Shown: positions 35,573-43,395 of the stretch, one piece after another | Position numbering within the stretch: position 1 is the first letter of the stretch | How the letters are laid out: each line of letters begins with the position of its first letter | Notes under the pieces: generated by a model | What the model was told of the DNA's origin: nothing | Seen by the model: only the letters and a program-made list of their open reading frames with translations | Database searches by the model: none | Source of the DNA: Acetobacter malorum | GTDB lineage: Bacteria; Pseudomonadota; Alphaproteobacteria; Acetobacterales; Acetobacteraceae | Length of the DNA: 64,000 bases | Assembly: GCF_001580615.1 (NCBI RefSeq) | Contig: NZ_LHZC01000046.1 | Span: forward strand, 1-64,000 | Direction of reading: 5' to 3' | Position numbers and translations under genes: made by a program

Positions 35573-35581
35573 AACTCCTTG
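35573..35581 (+). promoter_or_regulatory. TCCTTG variant element
   Basis: AACTCCTTG, 50 nt upstream of the ATG at 35632. The surrounding sequence is A+T-rich with a TATAAT on the minus strand that may serve the divergent gene. Confidence 0.35.
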
Positions 35582-35631
35582 TGTGATAATACCAAAATTC
35601 AATTACACTATGCTTTTAGGTTCGGTCGGCC

Positions 35632-36186
35632 ATGGAAAATGCGAAGAATGTTTATCTCGCTGGGCCTGGCGTGTTCCGCCAGGATGCGAATGAGTATGGG
35701 TGCAGACTTCAACAGATCTGTAGCGAAAACGGGATCAATGGCCTTTATCCACTTGATTCCGATCCGCCGCTCTTTGATGGCATGACACCAGAAGAACAGG
35801 GTCGGGCGATATTCCATGCCAACATTGCCCTTATTCGTCAGAGCCAGGCTGTCATCGCAGACCTGTCGCCATTCCGAGGGCCGAATGTTGACGACGGGAC
35901 GGCTTACGAGGTCGGCTTCGCAAGCGCGCTAGGCATTCCCGTTTTCGGATATATCGAGAGTCCTGACCTCCGGGGCACATATACCTCGGAAGTGACCAGT
36001 CTATCCCCAGGCGGCACAATGGAGGATAACCTTGGGAACCCTATCGATGCAAAGGGCATGCTTGTCGAACAATTTGGAATGACTGCCAATCTTATGCTTG
36101 CTGCATCCATCAGGGAAGGCCGCGTCCTGACGTCCTTTACGGAGGCCGCTCAGGCTGCAGCATCGTATTTCTCCAAAGGAGCCTAG
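35632..36186 (+). CDS. Nucleoside 2-deoxyribosyltransferase-like protein
   Basis: 184 residues. Family pattern visible: 'VYLAGPGVF' at 7-15 (substrate loop), 'AIIHAN' counterpart 'AIFHANIALIRQSQAVIADLSPFRGPNVDDGTA', then 'YEVGFASALGIPVFGY' where the Glu is the catalytic nucleophile (YE.G.A.A...P). Such enzymes exchange or hydrolyse nucleobases on 2'-deoxyribonucleosides or their monophosphates. Operon with the DEDD exonuclease 5 nt downstream, which fits nucleotide salvage from degraded DNA. Confidence 0.85.
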   Translation: MENAKNVYLAGPGVFRQDANEYGCRLQQICSENGINGLYPLDSDPPLFDGMTPEEQGRAIFHANIALIRQSQAVIADLSPFRGPNVDDGTAYEVGFASALGIPVFGYIESPDLRGTYTSEVTSLSPGGTMEDNLGNPIDAKGMLVEQFGMTANLMLAASIREGRVLTSFTEAAQAAASYFSKGA

Positions 36187-36191
36187 AACCT

Positions 36192-36845
36192 GTGATCAAG
36201 TCTGCAAGACAGTTTGTCGAGGATTTCCTGCCCTATAACAGAGTGGGTTTTGCAGACTTTGAAGCGTCTTCATTTCCCACAAGAGCGAAAAAAGAAGGCC
36301 CCGGTGTTTTCTCTTATCCAGTGCAGATCGGGATTGCCCAGTTCAATGCCAATTCTGAGACATTCGCGTCATGTATCCGCCCCACAGAGAAATGGGAAAA
36401 ACGCGGGTTCTGGGATGTCCAGTCGGAAAAGATACATGGCCTTTCCAGGCAGCAGTTAGCCTCCGCGCCAAAGGCCTGTGATGTCGTTTCATCCCTAAAG
36501 CGTTTTCTGGAGAGCAATGAAATTGAGGTTTTGATCGGAGGTCACGAATTTGATCGCGATTGGTGGCAAACCCTGATCTCTTCGGTCCCCAAGATAGCCA
36601 AGCCGCAGGTCCGCTTTGTGACTTGGTCAGATATTGCTTATGATCTGGGAGGGGCACTATTGGCCCAATCAGTCGATTTGGAAGTCGCCGTGGAGGCGGC
36701 AATGTCGTTCCCAGCCAGGCCGCCATGGCTCAGCAAGGCACATGATGCTTTGGATGACGCTCTATACTTACGATACGCCGCTCTCAAGACGTTCTTCAGG
36801 TCATATGCCGCTTACCGCCGCAGTTTTCGACCAGCAAAGGCCTGA
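36192..36845 (+). CDS. DEDD-family 3'-5' exonuclease
   Basis: 217 residues, GTG start. Motif I 'FADFEAS' (Asp22, Glu24), a middle 'GGHEFDRDWW' with Asp and motif III 'HDALDDALYLRY' (H....D) complete the DEDDh set used by RNase T, DnaQ and related exonucleases with two metal ions. Substrate may be DNA or RNA. Follows the deoxyribosyltransferase by 5 nt. Confidence 0.8.
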   Translation: MIKSARQFVEDFLPYNRVGFADFEASSFPTRAKKEGPGVFSYPVQIGIAQFNANSETFASCIRPTEKWEKRGFWDVQSEKIHGLSRQQLASAPKACDVVSSLKRFLESNEIEVLIGGHEFDRDWWQTLISSVPKIAKPQVRFVTWSDIAYDLGGALLAQSVDLEVAVEAAMSFPARPPWLSKAHDALDDALYLRYAALKTFFRSYAAYRRSFRPAKA

Positions 36846-36861
36846 GAATTACGCTTTGACC

Positions 36862-36870
36862 GGTTCCTTG
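36862..36870 (+). promoter_or_regulatory. GGTTCCTTG variant element
   Basis: GGTTCCTTG followed by CATG, 52 nt before the ATG at 36923; identical over 13 nt to the site at 30267-30279 on the other strand. Confidence 0.4.
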
Positions 36871-36922
36871 CATGCTGTCAGTCTATATTAGAGCACAGAA
36901 TGCAAAGATCCAGGGGGAACAA

Positions 36923-37312
36923 ATGCAGGTTAAGGTTAAAATTGAAAATATTCAGTGGGACACGGACGGCGTCTCTCCAGAAGAAATAGGCTTGCCGGCA
37001 CATACTGAGGTGACAGTCGACGTTACGGGCCGCCTCCGGGCTGACGAAATCAAACCTAGTTTCTCTGAGATGTCCGAGGATGCTGCCAGAGTTCTGGATG
37101 AACTGGTAGCTGATGAAATTTCTGATGAGTTTGGCTACTGCGTTGTTGGCGGAAGCCGTTATCCGAAGGGCGCCATTTCACTGGTGAGCGATCCCGCTAT
37201 TACCTTGAGCAAAGAACTCACAACCCTGCCGGAAGGTCTGCGCATCAATGATGATAATCTGGATCTAAGCGCAAAACCAGAGCCTGACGAAGACTCATCC
37301 CCCGCTCCGTAA
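36923..37312 (+). CDS. Unrecognised small protein with EDSSPAP tail
   Basis: 129 residues from the ATG at 36923, which has AGGGGGAA 4 nt upstream (a very good ribosome site); the longer frame from 36872 is not needed. Beta-rich N-terminus ('VKVKIENIQWDTDG'), acidic middle, and the shared tail 'EPDEDSSPAP'. Family not recognised. Confidence 0.65.
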   Translation: MQVKVKIENIQWDTDGVSPEEIGLPAHTEVTVDVTGRLRADEIKPSFSEMSEDAARVLDELVADEISDEFGYCVVGGSRYPKGAISLVSDPAITLSKELTTLPEGLRINDDNLDLSAKPEPDEDSSPAP

Positions 37313-37373
37313 TAAACCTGAATATACAGGGGGGTGGCTTGCTTATGCTACATCCTCCTGTTATCCATGACGC

Positions 37374-37421
37374 ATGATGAATATCGCATCATTTTCGTCT
37401 TCCGTCTGGCCCCGCGCTTAG
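37374..37421 (+). CDS. Putative Trp leader peptide
   Basis: ATG at 37374 reads 'MMNIASFSSSVWPRA' and stops at 37421 inside the first stem of a hairpin. A Trp codon (37407-37409) three codons before the stop, followed by Arg/Ala and a hairpin, is the pattern of alphaproteobacterial Trp attenuator peptides. No clear Shine-Dalgarno sequence, so its translation is unproven. Confidence 0.4.
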   Translation: MMNIASFSSSVWPRA

Positions 37422-37525
37422 AAAGCGCGGACAGTCGGGTAATGCCCTGTGCCGCTGTATCAAGCGGCATGGATGAACCCACGATGTGATGATGCAGCGG
37501 CTCCTACCAAATGGAGACCCCATCA
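37412..37525 (+). promoter_or_regulatory. Structured trpS leader with mutually exclusive stems
   Basis: Hairpin 1: CCGCGCTT (37412-37419) with AAGCGCGG (37423-37430). Hairpin 2: TGCCGCT (37450-37456) with AGCGGCA (37463-37469). Alternative: GCCGCTG (37451-37457) with CAGCGGC (37495-37501), which excludes hairpin 2 and lies 12 nt before the GGAG Shine-Dalgarno of trpS. Such switching stems after a Trp-codon peptide suggest attenuation by charged tRNA-Trp levels. Direct tryptophan or other ligand sensing is an alternative. Confidence 0.5.
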
Positions 37526-38569
37526 ATGTCATTCATCCCATCTTCCAGACAGACAATCCTTACAGGCGATCGCACCACCGGCCCCCTTCACATTGGCCAT
37601 TACGCAGGCTCTTTACGCAATCGCGTGGCGCTCCAGTATGACCATGATCAGTTCCTTCTGCTGGCGAATTGTCAGGCGATAACAGACAATGCTTCGGAGT
37701 TAGGGAAGTCCGAAGGTTTCAGAGCCGGGAAAGGCCCGAACCATGTCATCGAGGTCGCGCTGGACTATCTTGCTGCTGGCATAGACCCTGCGGTGACAAC
37801 AATTTGCGTGCAGTCAGAACTGCCCGCGCTGGCGGAATTGTCTCTCCTGTATCTGAACTTTGTCTCCGTCGCCCGGCTGGAGCGCAACCCTACCGTTAAA
37901 GAGGAAATAAAGTTGCGCGGCTTCATGCGTGACGTGCCTGCAGGATTCCTGTGCTATCCCGCCGCGCAGGCTGCGGATATCACGGCGTTCCGGGCAACCC
38001 TTGTTCCGGCCGGCGCCGACCAGGCGCCAATGATAGAGCTTTCCAATGAGATTGTCCGTCGCATCAATAGGCAGGTACAGAAGGATATCCTTCCTGAAGC
38101 GAAGATCCTCACACCACCCGTGGGAAGGCTGCCGGCGCCCAATGGCAAGGGCAAGATGAGCAAATCACTGGGGACGGTGATTTCACTGTCCGCCAGTGAT
38201 GATCAGATTTCAGACGTGGTGATGAGCATGTACACGGATCCGGACCACATCAGGACCAGCGACCCAGGTAGGGTCGAAGGCAATGTCGTTTTCACCTATC
38301 TTGATGCTTTCGATGATCGCGCTGAAGAGGTCCAGGATCTGAAGATGCGCTATCAGCGCGGAGGGGTAGGGGATGTCACCCTTAAGCGCCGACTGATCGG
38401 CGTGCTGCAAGGCGTTATCGCTCCCATCCGTGAACGTCGTTTCGAGTTCGGCCGGCGCCCGGACTACGTCATGGATATCCTAGCGACGGGTGCCAGAAAA
38501 GGCAGGGCGATCACAGATGACACGAAACGATGCATAGAGGACCATCTCGGAATTTTCCGGTTGCGTTGA
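37526..38569 (+). CDS. trpS: Tryptophanyl-tRNA synthetase
   Basis: 347 residues from the ATG at 37526 (GGAG 9 nt upstream). Class I motifs: 'GDRTTGPLHIGHYAGSL' with HIGH at about residues 22-25 and the KMSKS loop as 'GKGKMSKSLG' near residue 210. It charges tRNA-Trp. 347 residues is the normal length for the bacterial enzyme. On an accessory replicon this is probably a second copy; plasmid and genomic-island trpS copies can confer resistance to tryptophan analogues such as indolmycin. A Trp-type leader precedes it. Confidence 0.93.
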   Translation: MSFIPSSRQTILTGDRTTGPLHIGHYAGSLRNRVALQYDHDQFLLLANCQAITDNASELGKSEGFRAGKGPNHVIEVALDYLAAGIDPAVTTICVQSELPALAELSLLYLNFVSVARLERNPTVKEEIKLRGFMRDVPAGFLCYPAAQAADITAFRATLVPAGADQAPMIELSNEIVRRINRQVQKDILPEAKILTPPVGRLPAPNGKGKMSKSLGTVISLSASDDQISDVVMSMYTDPDHIRTSDPGRVEGNVVFTYLDAFDDRAEEVQDLKMRYQRGGVGDVTLKRRLIGVLQGVIAPIRERRFEFGRRPDYVMDILATGARKGRAITDDTKRCIEDHLGIFRLR

Positions 38570-38674
38570 GTTTCAACGCTTTCCTGATTCAATATCCACT
38601 TGAAGCATTCAGCAGGCTTGTGAATGGAGGTTGACGGTCTGCATGTTTGGGAAGAAAAATGTGGCCTGACAAGA

Positions 38675-38764
38675 GTATTCCCCGCACGGGCGGGGATGAT
38701 CCGGAACCGATGGATAGTGCCGGGTAAGAAACCACGTGCTCCCCACAGTCGTGGGGATAACCTG
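38675..38764 (+). CRISPR. One-spacer type I-E-like mini-array
   Basis: Two 29-nt repeats (38675-38703 and 38736-38764) flank exactly 32 nt, the standard type I-E geometry (29/32/29). Both start GT and contain a stem with GGGGAT following: CCCCGC/GCGGGG in repeat 1 and CCCCAC/GTGGGG in repeat 2, so the stem has changed by a compensating base pair. The repeats match the E. coli-type consensus in orientation but differ from each other at about nine positions. No further repeat unit occurs on either side. No type I-E cas gene is in the window, so any crRNA would depend on host Cas6e/Cascade. Confidence 0.65.
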
Positions 38765-38786
38765 ACGGGCCATAGGCTCTGGTAGC

Positions 38787-38800
38787 GCCACCCTGGTGGC
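38787..38800. terminator. Tight hairpin after the mini-array
   Basis: GCCACC, CT, GGTGGC (38787-38800). Sits between the mini-array and the convergent gene end at 38830; no T-run. Confidence 0.35.
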
Positions 38801-38829
38801 ACTCTTGCCAAGGGCAGGGGCGACGCGAA

Positions 38830-39315
38830 TTAGTCAGTCGTCCGAACGTCTTTTTTGCAAATATGCTGAAAGGCGAAATGGTCAGGGTTGTCTTGTTCAG
38901 CTTTCCCCCAGATGGCAGAAATTTGTTCTTTTGTCAGAATTTTCCTTGCTGACTCAACGAATAATTCTGCCCTGGACCTGATTCTCTTCGCCACAAGCTC
39001 TGCGTAGGCCAGTTCTTCCTCGACTTTCTTTAAGCGGAGTTCCTCAGCAACGGCCTGCCTTCTTTCTGCAGCATGCTGTTTGTTCTGCCTAATGACCTGG
39101 CGCGAGATGGAGAACAGTTCGTGATACGCTCTCGCAATCCGGCCCTCCCTCCGCTTAATCGCCTGTCTCAGGGTGATGTTGTCCTGCTTCTGTTTGTCCG
39201 TGAGCTCAGGGGAGCGACAAAGGATCAATGAGAGCTTCACATTTCGATCGCTCTCATCGTTGATGACGCTAAAGAGGTCGCAGGGCGTCAGTTTCCGAAG
39301 GTCTTGTTGAGCCAT
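38830..39315 (-). CDS. Charged coiled-coil protein
   Basis: 161 residues, dominated by an Arg/Lys/Glu-rich long helix from about 40 to 125 ('ERRQAVAEELRLKKVEEELAY'). No family recognised. Likely oligomeric through the coiled coil. Confidence 0.55.
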   Translation of the reverse strand: MAQQDLRKLTPCDLFSVINDESDRNVKLSLILCRSPELTDKQKQDNITLRQAIKRREGRIARAYHELFSISRQVIRQNKQHAAERRQAVAEELRLKKVEEELAYAELVAKRIRSRAELFVESARKILTKEQISAIWGKAEQDNPDHFAFQHICKKDVRTTD

Positions 39316-39707
39316 TAGGCATACCTAGCTTGTGGATAGGATCTGTAATGGCTTGTTATTCAATTTTACGTTCTGCTTCAATGATATTTTTGATAAATAT
39401 CCTTGATATGGATGATATTAGACCTTGCGGAAGGTTTGCTCTTTGTCGCTCGACACAAGGCCTTCCGTGACAAGTGAGGGTATTTTGGTGCGCCGGAGTG
39501 ATTGAACCGAACGCAGGCCGCAACGCCACGTCATCCATCGGATTTCGGTTGCGCGGAATGTCCAGGTTGGAAGGCGAAGCGGGCCGTTCAAATGCAACGG
39601 TAAAAGGTTCTTCGACCTTTATTGCGCGTTAATTCCCGTGATTTTTTCCTTAAAAATCAATGGGCTAACCGGGTTTTGCGGGCAACTGTTGCGCAAGGAT
39701 TTTCCTG
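39316..39707. other. Intergenic region with a possible non-coding RNA
   Basis: A 392-nt gap without a convincing gene. A plus-strand ATATCCTTG at 39397-39405 is followed by a long imperfect hairpin at about 39428-39467 (GCGGAAGG with CCTTCCG, nested TGTCG/CGACA) and a small hairpin at 39603-39620 (AAAGGT/ACCTTT). This order would suit a short untranslated plus-strand transcript. Confidence 0.35.
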
Positions 39708-40655
39708 TTAGGGTGAGGGAGGCTCTTCTTCAGGTGTGGAGGCCAGCAGAAGGTCGGGAGCCTCAATCGCCCTTTCTACAGCCTCGTGCATGTCCGAGGT
39801 TATGCAGCCCCCGCGCACGGATGTTGTAGCCATAAGGAAGGCTGACTGCTCATACAGAGGCAGTGCGGAAACCTTGTTCATGATAGAGACTACGTCACTA
39901 TCAGGGATGCCCAGATCATTAAGGCTTCCCTCGATGATGATCCCAATTTCATTCACTGCAGAGAGCCTGTTTTGCTCGCCCCAGGCGGGCGCATCGGAAA
40001 ACGCGTAGCTCAACAGCGCTGCAGCACCCGCCTGGCTTGGAGTAAAGGTTGTATTGTGCCTCAGCCTGTAATCCACAGTCATCTGGGTGGCGAGTGCAGT
40101 CATCCTCTCGCATCTTTCCGGATCAAGCCCGGCAAAGGCGCGCTGAAGGAAATACATAGACACACCACCGGACGGCGAGAAGATACGGTCGGGATTGGTA
40201 CATTCCACTTTAACGCCCGGTTTACCGTGAAGATAATCGACGTTCAGCACCCATGATGGCTTCCGACAGTCGGTGGGGCCGCGGAAGATCCGGTGTATAC
40301 TGAATGAGCTTACCAGCGGGCTATTGTCACCGAACAAACGTTGTGCCCCGTTCTTCGGTTTGTAGCTGAGGCTGGTAACATCGCTTGCCGCGTAATCAAT
40401 GCCGAATTTACCTGGGTCCATCCTGGCATAGAATTTCTTATCGCCTGAGCCTTGCCGAGTAATCGTGACATCTGCCTTCGGTGCCAGATCCTTCACGTCA
40501 ACCCCGGTAACGACGTTCCTGAAAGGAAGCTTAAGGCGTGCCTGCATATCCCGATTGGGATAGAACTGCACCGTGCCGGGCTTAGGTCCCTCACTGAATT
40601 CAATCGAATTTCCCAGCAGAAGGCTTTCTATGGTCTCATTTTTCTTGAATGTCAT
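39708..40655 (-). CDS. Unrecognised protein with EEEPPSP tail
   Basis: 315 residues from the ATG at 40655 ('MTFKKNETIESLLLG'); the frame runs 24 codons further up. No family recognised. Mostly beta-like in the first two thirds, helical afterwards. Ends 'TPEEEPPSP', a clean example of the shared acidic S-P tail. A GTCCTTTGCA site about 70 nt upstream resembles the TCCTTG elements. Confidence 0.6.
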   Translation of the reverse strand: MTFKKNETIESLLLGNSIEFSEGPKPGTVQFYPNRDMQARLKLPFRNVVTGVDVKDLAPKADVTITRQGSGDKKFYARMDPGKFGIDYAASDVTSLSYKPKNGAQRLFGDNSPLVSSFSIHRIFRGPTDCRKPSWVLNVDYLHGKPGVKVECTNPDRIFSPSGGVSMYFLQRAFAGLDPERCERMTALATQMTVDYRLRHNTTFTPSQAGAAALLSYAFSDAPAWGEQNRLSAVNEIGIIIEGSLNDLGIPDSDVVSIMNKVSALPLYEQSAFLMATTSVRGGCITSDMHEAVERAIEAPDLLLASTPEEEPPSP

Positions 40656-40758
40656 GCTGCGTCTCACAAAAGGAAGAATAGCGCTGTAGGCTGTCGTTGT
40701 TCTTCTTTGTAGCAAACGGAGGTGCAAAGGACGCTATGCAAACCATCTGTCTCCGGCG

Positions 40759-41352
40759 TCAGCCGCGCGGGCGCCGGTTGAGGCAAACGACCACTTCCTG
40801 AGGAACGTCTGCGAGCAGATTCATGACCATGGGCTTTACCTCCGCTTCCCAGTCCAGCCCACCGAAGCCGCAGCCCGGTGGAGGCATCGCAACTGTATGA
40901 AACCTGGCCGCCGCCCGCCTGAGTCCGGCAGCCAGTTCAGAAACCGATCTGGCCACTACATCCACAGAAGATGGACCACTCCATAGAATTTTCGTCGGCA
41001 GGTTGAGGATTACGGATGCGGAGGGGTGCGCGCCGCCCGGCGCAACTCGAACAGCCTGTACCGCACCCGGCCGCATCCTGTGTACGGAGCACGTCCTATC
41101 GAATTGTCCTTCACACAAGCACTGAGGTAAGCGGCTTTTAGGTGTCCTGTCGAATGAGGGCAGGGGCGAGCCGTCACAGTTCATCCGAAGCCCGCAAGCG
41201 GCTTCATAGGGGCTGTAGATAGAAGGAAATCGCTCAACGAACGCCTTGGCCAGTCCTGCTCCCATTGCTCCCTGACAATTCACGGTGTTGACCAGCACAT
41301 CGGCATACCAAACGTCAAAGACAGACTTCTCCTCGGAAATGAAGAGGGGCAT
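40759..41352 (-). CDS. Macrodomain protein with Cys-rich insertion
   Basis: 197 residues. Macrodomain motifs: 'VLVNTVNCQGAMGAGLAKAF' (ADP-ribose-binding loop 1), 'ILNLPTK' and 'VAMPPPGCGFGGLDWEAEVKP' (the GCGxGGLxW of the Poa1p/DarG-like subgroup). These proteins bind or remove ADP-ribose, including from DNA. Between strands 2 and 3 is an insertion of about 50 residues with seven Cys/His in C-x5-C ... C-x-C ... C-x2-H order, likely a zinc site and unusual for the family. No DarT toxin gene is adjacent. Confidence 0.8.
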   Translation of the reverse strand: MPLFISEEKSVFDVWYADVLVNTVNCQGAMGAGLAKAFVERFPSIYSPYEAACGLRMNCDGSPLPSFDRTPKSRLPQCLCEGQFDRTCSVHRMRPGAVQAVRVAPGGAHPSASVILNLPTKILWSGPSSVDVVARSVSELAAGLRRAAARFHTVAMPPPGCGFGGLDWEAEVKPMVMNLLADVPQEVVVCLNRRPRG

Positions 41353-41353
41353 A

Positions 41354-41734
41354 TTATCCCCGCTTGGTCCGCGTCGCGCTGGCTGGGGCGGATGTGGTCG
41401 GACACTCCTGAATCTGCCGAAGCGCGCGTCTCATGGCCCGCAACTCTTCCTTCACAGCAAGCTTTTCAAGTGTCTGGGAATGCAAGTCTTTATGGAGCTT
41501 TCCGATATACTTGCGGCACTCCTGCAGGGTTCTGGCCAAGTCTGCGATCTGTTCTGCGTGATCGCCCTCTAACGGTGTTCCGACGGCACGCAGGATCTGG
41601 CGAAAGTCCCACATAGCCGCGCCATAGGCGTCCGGGTCTCCGCCCGTGCATACCGCCCTCCGGGCGGACTCTTGCTTCTCTTTCGAGAGATCTGCGGGAA
41701 CAAGATAATGTTGCGGTTTGGTGGTTCCAGTCAT
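41354..41734 (-). CDS. Unrecognised helical protein
   Basis: 126 residues, long amphipathic helices ('LARTLQECRKYIGKLHKDL'), overlapping the upstream gene by ATGA and ending 1 nt before the macrodomain gene. No family recognised. Confidence 0.55.
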   Translation of the reverse strand: MTGTTKPQHYLVPADLSKEKQESARRAVCTGGDPDAYGAAMWDFRQILRAVGTPLEGDHAEQIADLARTLQECRKYIGKLHKDLHSQTLEKLAVKEELRAMRRALRQIQECPTTSAPASATRTKRG

Positions 41735-42252
41735 GAGTTCTGACTCCGGGGGATGAAAGAAGTAATGGAGACTGCGCGGTCCAGTATGTTGCGGGGTTCA
41801 TATCCAGGAAGCGGCTCCTGCGCCTGAATGGCATCGAAGAACGCGTCTGAAGCGCAGCCGGGCAATCCCCCGAAAGGACCCATTGCGGGGTTTGGCATTT
41901 CCCCGATGAAGAAGATTGGCTTTTCCGGGAAGAGGCATGCCCAGAGACTTGCGCACATGAAGGCATTGGGAGATGTGGTTGGCCAGGACATCAGAAGGAT
42001 ATCGCTTTGAGAGGCATAGCTCAGAACCGCATCTGACGCTTCGATCTCTTCGACATCGTGGAACATTCCGAGATCATGACCGTCGTGCGAGGCAAGGAGT
42101 GACGTAGCAATAATGTCTACCCCGCGCTCACTCAGCAAAGACGCGAGATAACCGTTACCAGCATAGACCTCCAGCACGCGCCGGTCGCCAATAACAGAAG
42201 CTAGTTCGCGGACAAAGTTTTCAGTGAAATTTCCATAATGGGTGGGGGTCAT
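41731..42252 (-). CDS. Possible SAM-dependent methyltransferase
   Basis: 173 residues from the ATG at 42252, which overlaps the upstream stop by ATGA. Motif I 'VLEVYAGNGYLASLL' and motif II-like 'DIIATS' indicate a Rossmann methyltransferase core similar to the gene at 34438-35241. 'LMSWPTTSPN' might correspond to motif IV (xxPP). Acceptor unknown. Confidence 0.55.
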   Translation of the reverse strand: MTPTHYGNFTENFVRELASVIGDRRVLEVYAGNGYLASLLSERGVDIIATSLLASHDGHDLGMFHDVEEIEASDAVLSYASQSDILLMSWPTTSPNAFMCASLWACLFPEKPIFFIGEMPNPAMGPFGGLPGCASDAFFDAIQAQEPLPGYEPRNILDRAVSITSFIPRSQNS

Positions 42253-42902
42253 GCTGCTGACACTTGCTTCGGATATGGACCGTCCTTGAGAAACGACCTG
42301 ACTGTAGAGGGAGGCCGACCCTGCTGCTCGGCGAGAGCGACGACAGCGGCATGCCCAAGAACTGCGGCCCGGCAGGCCTCCTCTTTCGTGGCCGGGCGAC
42401 CGTGTTTCCACCACAGGATTTCGACTACATTTCGCAGAGAGAAGAGCATCGTTGACCGGTCGAAGGACCAGTCATCCGAAATCGTAATGCCGAAGACCTC
42501 CGGGTTGTTCGTATCCCCTCCGGTCTCCAGCATCTCGCAGACCTCTGCCGAGACGGCTCGACGCATGTTTTTGCCGGTGACAATGTATGGGCAGACCTGA
42601 GCGGCGAACTCCGCGCACTCTTTATGGCACGGCGCTTCCGTATAGTGGCCGGAGGCCGCTGATTTTGGGCCGCCCACAAACGCGGCGAACCGCCCGAGCT
42701 TATTGCCGCAAATCCAGCAAAGCCGACCAGTCAGCGCCCGTCGAAAATACTCCGGATTCATGACAGCCAGATCCGGGACACCGTCTTTCCAGGTGGCAAA
42801 TTTAGGGACAGGCATCCCGGAAGGAAGCCTCCGGAGGGTCATCATCTTTCCAGGGATGGTTACGCCGCGGAATGAGGAGGAAAGGACAGTGGTGCTGGTC
42901 AT
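42249..42902 (-). CDS. Zinc-binding protein, related to the 16868 gene type
   Basis: 217 residues. 'LCWICGNKLGRFAAFVGG' then 'APCHKECAEF' gives C-x2-C ... C-x-x-x-C with a His, a treble-clef-like site. It is the second gene of a six-gene overlapping minus-strand operon (43138-40759). Function unknown. Confidence 0.55.
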   Translation of the reverse strand: MTSTTVLSSSFRGVTIPGKMMTLRRLPSGMPVPKFATWKDGVPDLAVMNPEYFRRALTGRLCWICGNKLGRFAAFVGGPKSAASGHYTEAPCHKECAEFAAQVCPYIVTGKNMRRAVSAEVCEMLETGGDTNNPEVFGITISDDWSFDRSTMLFSLRNVVEILWWKHGRPATKEEACRAAVLGHAAVVALAEQQGRPPSTVRSFLKDGPYPKQVSAA

Positions 42903-43138
42903 TATTTAAGGCCATCCCACTTCTCAGATGTCCATGCATCTGATGCGACCATTTTGGTCACGCCGCCCTCAAACAGAACAATCACCAGAACAATCGCCAC
43001 GCACATGCTTACAAAGCGGATGAGAGTGTGGTCCCCACAGAAGCATGCAACCGCAAGAGAGGCGAGAACGCCTAAGTAATGAGCAAGATGGATAAGGGTG
43101 CTTTTTTTTGTGTTTCCGTTTTCAATGTCGGGGGTCAT
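42902..43138 (-). CDS. Small two-helix membrane protein
   Basis: 78 residues from the ATG at 43138. Two hydrophobic helices ('LAHYLGVLASLAVACFCG' and 'FVSMCVAIVLVIVLFEG'). First gene of the operon; its stop and the next start share TAATG. Confidence 0.5.
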   Translation of the reverse strand: MTPDIENGNTKKSTLIHLAHYLGVLASLAVACFCGDHTLIRFVSMCVAIVLVIVLFEGGVTKMVASDAWTSEKWDGLK

Positions 43139-43395
43139 GATGCCTCTCAGCCGCTTATCCTGTGTCTGAAAACATTGTGTTTCCAGATGTCTGATTTCAG
43201 TGATAATTTTACATGGAAAAGGAATAAATGTCATTAGCAATAAACGGACAAATCAAAGGCTATCTCTCTCTTTCTGGCCTTGACAGCAAGGTTATTGCAC
43301 ATGATGGAGTGCAACTTGTCCCTTGCATCATGGATAAATATGATTCCGCTCAATCACAGCAATACGGCTAGAGCCGGTATAAGGGATATTGGGGT
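43139..43395. other. Divergent intergenic region
   Basis: Contains TTGTCCCTTG (43316-43325, plus strand), 70 nt upstream of the gene at 43396, with TATGAT 10 nt after it. No gene seen. Confidence 0.4.

Noticed and set aside
38675-38764. Reading the two GC stems at 38.7 kb as ordinary terminators
   Set aside because: The 29/32/29 spacing, the shared GT start and GGGGAT after the stem, and the absence of T-runs fit a type I-E array better.
39540-39640. A tRNA-like arrangement in the 39.5-kb gap
   Set aside because: The ends do not pair and no T-loop consensus is present.
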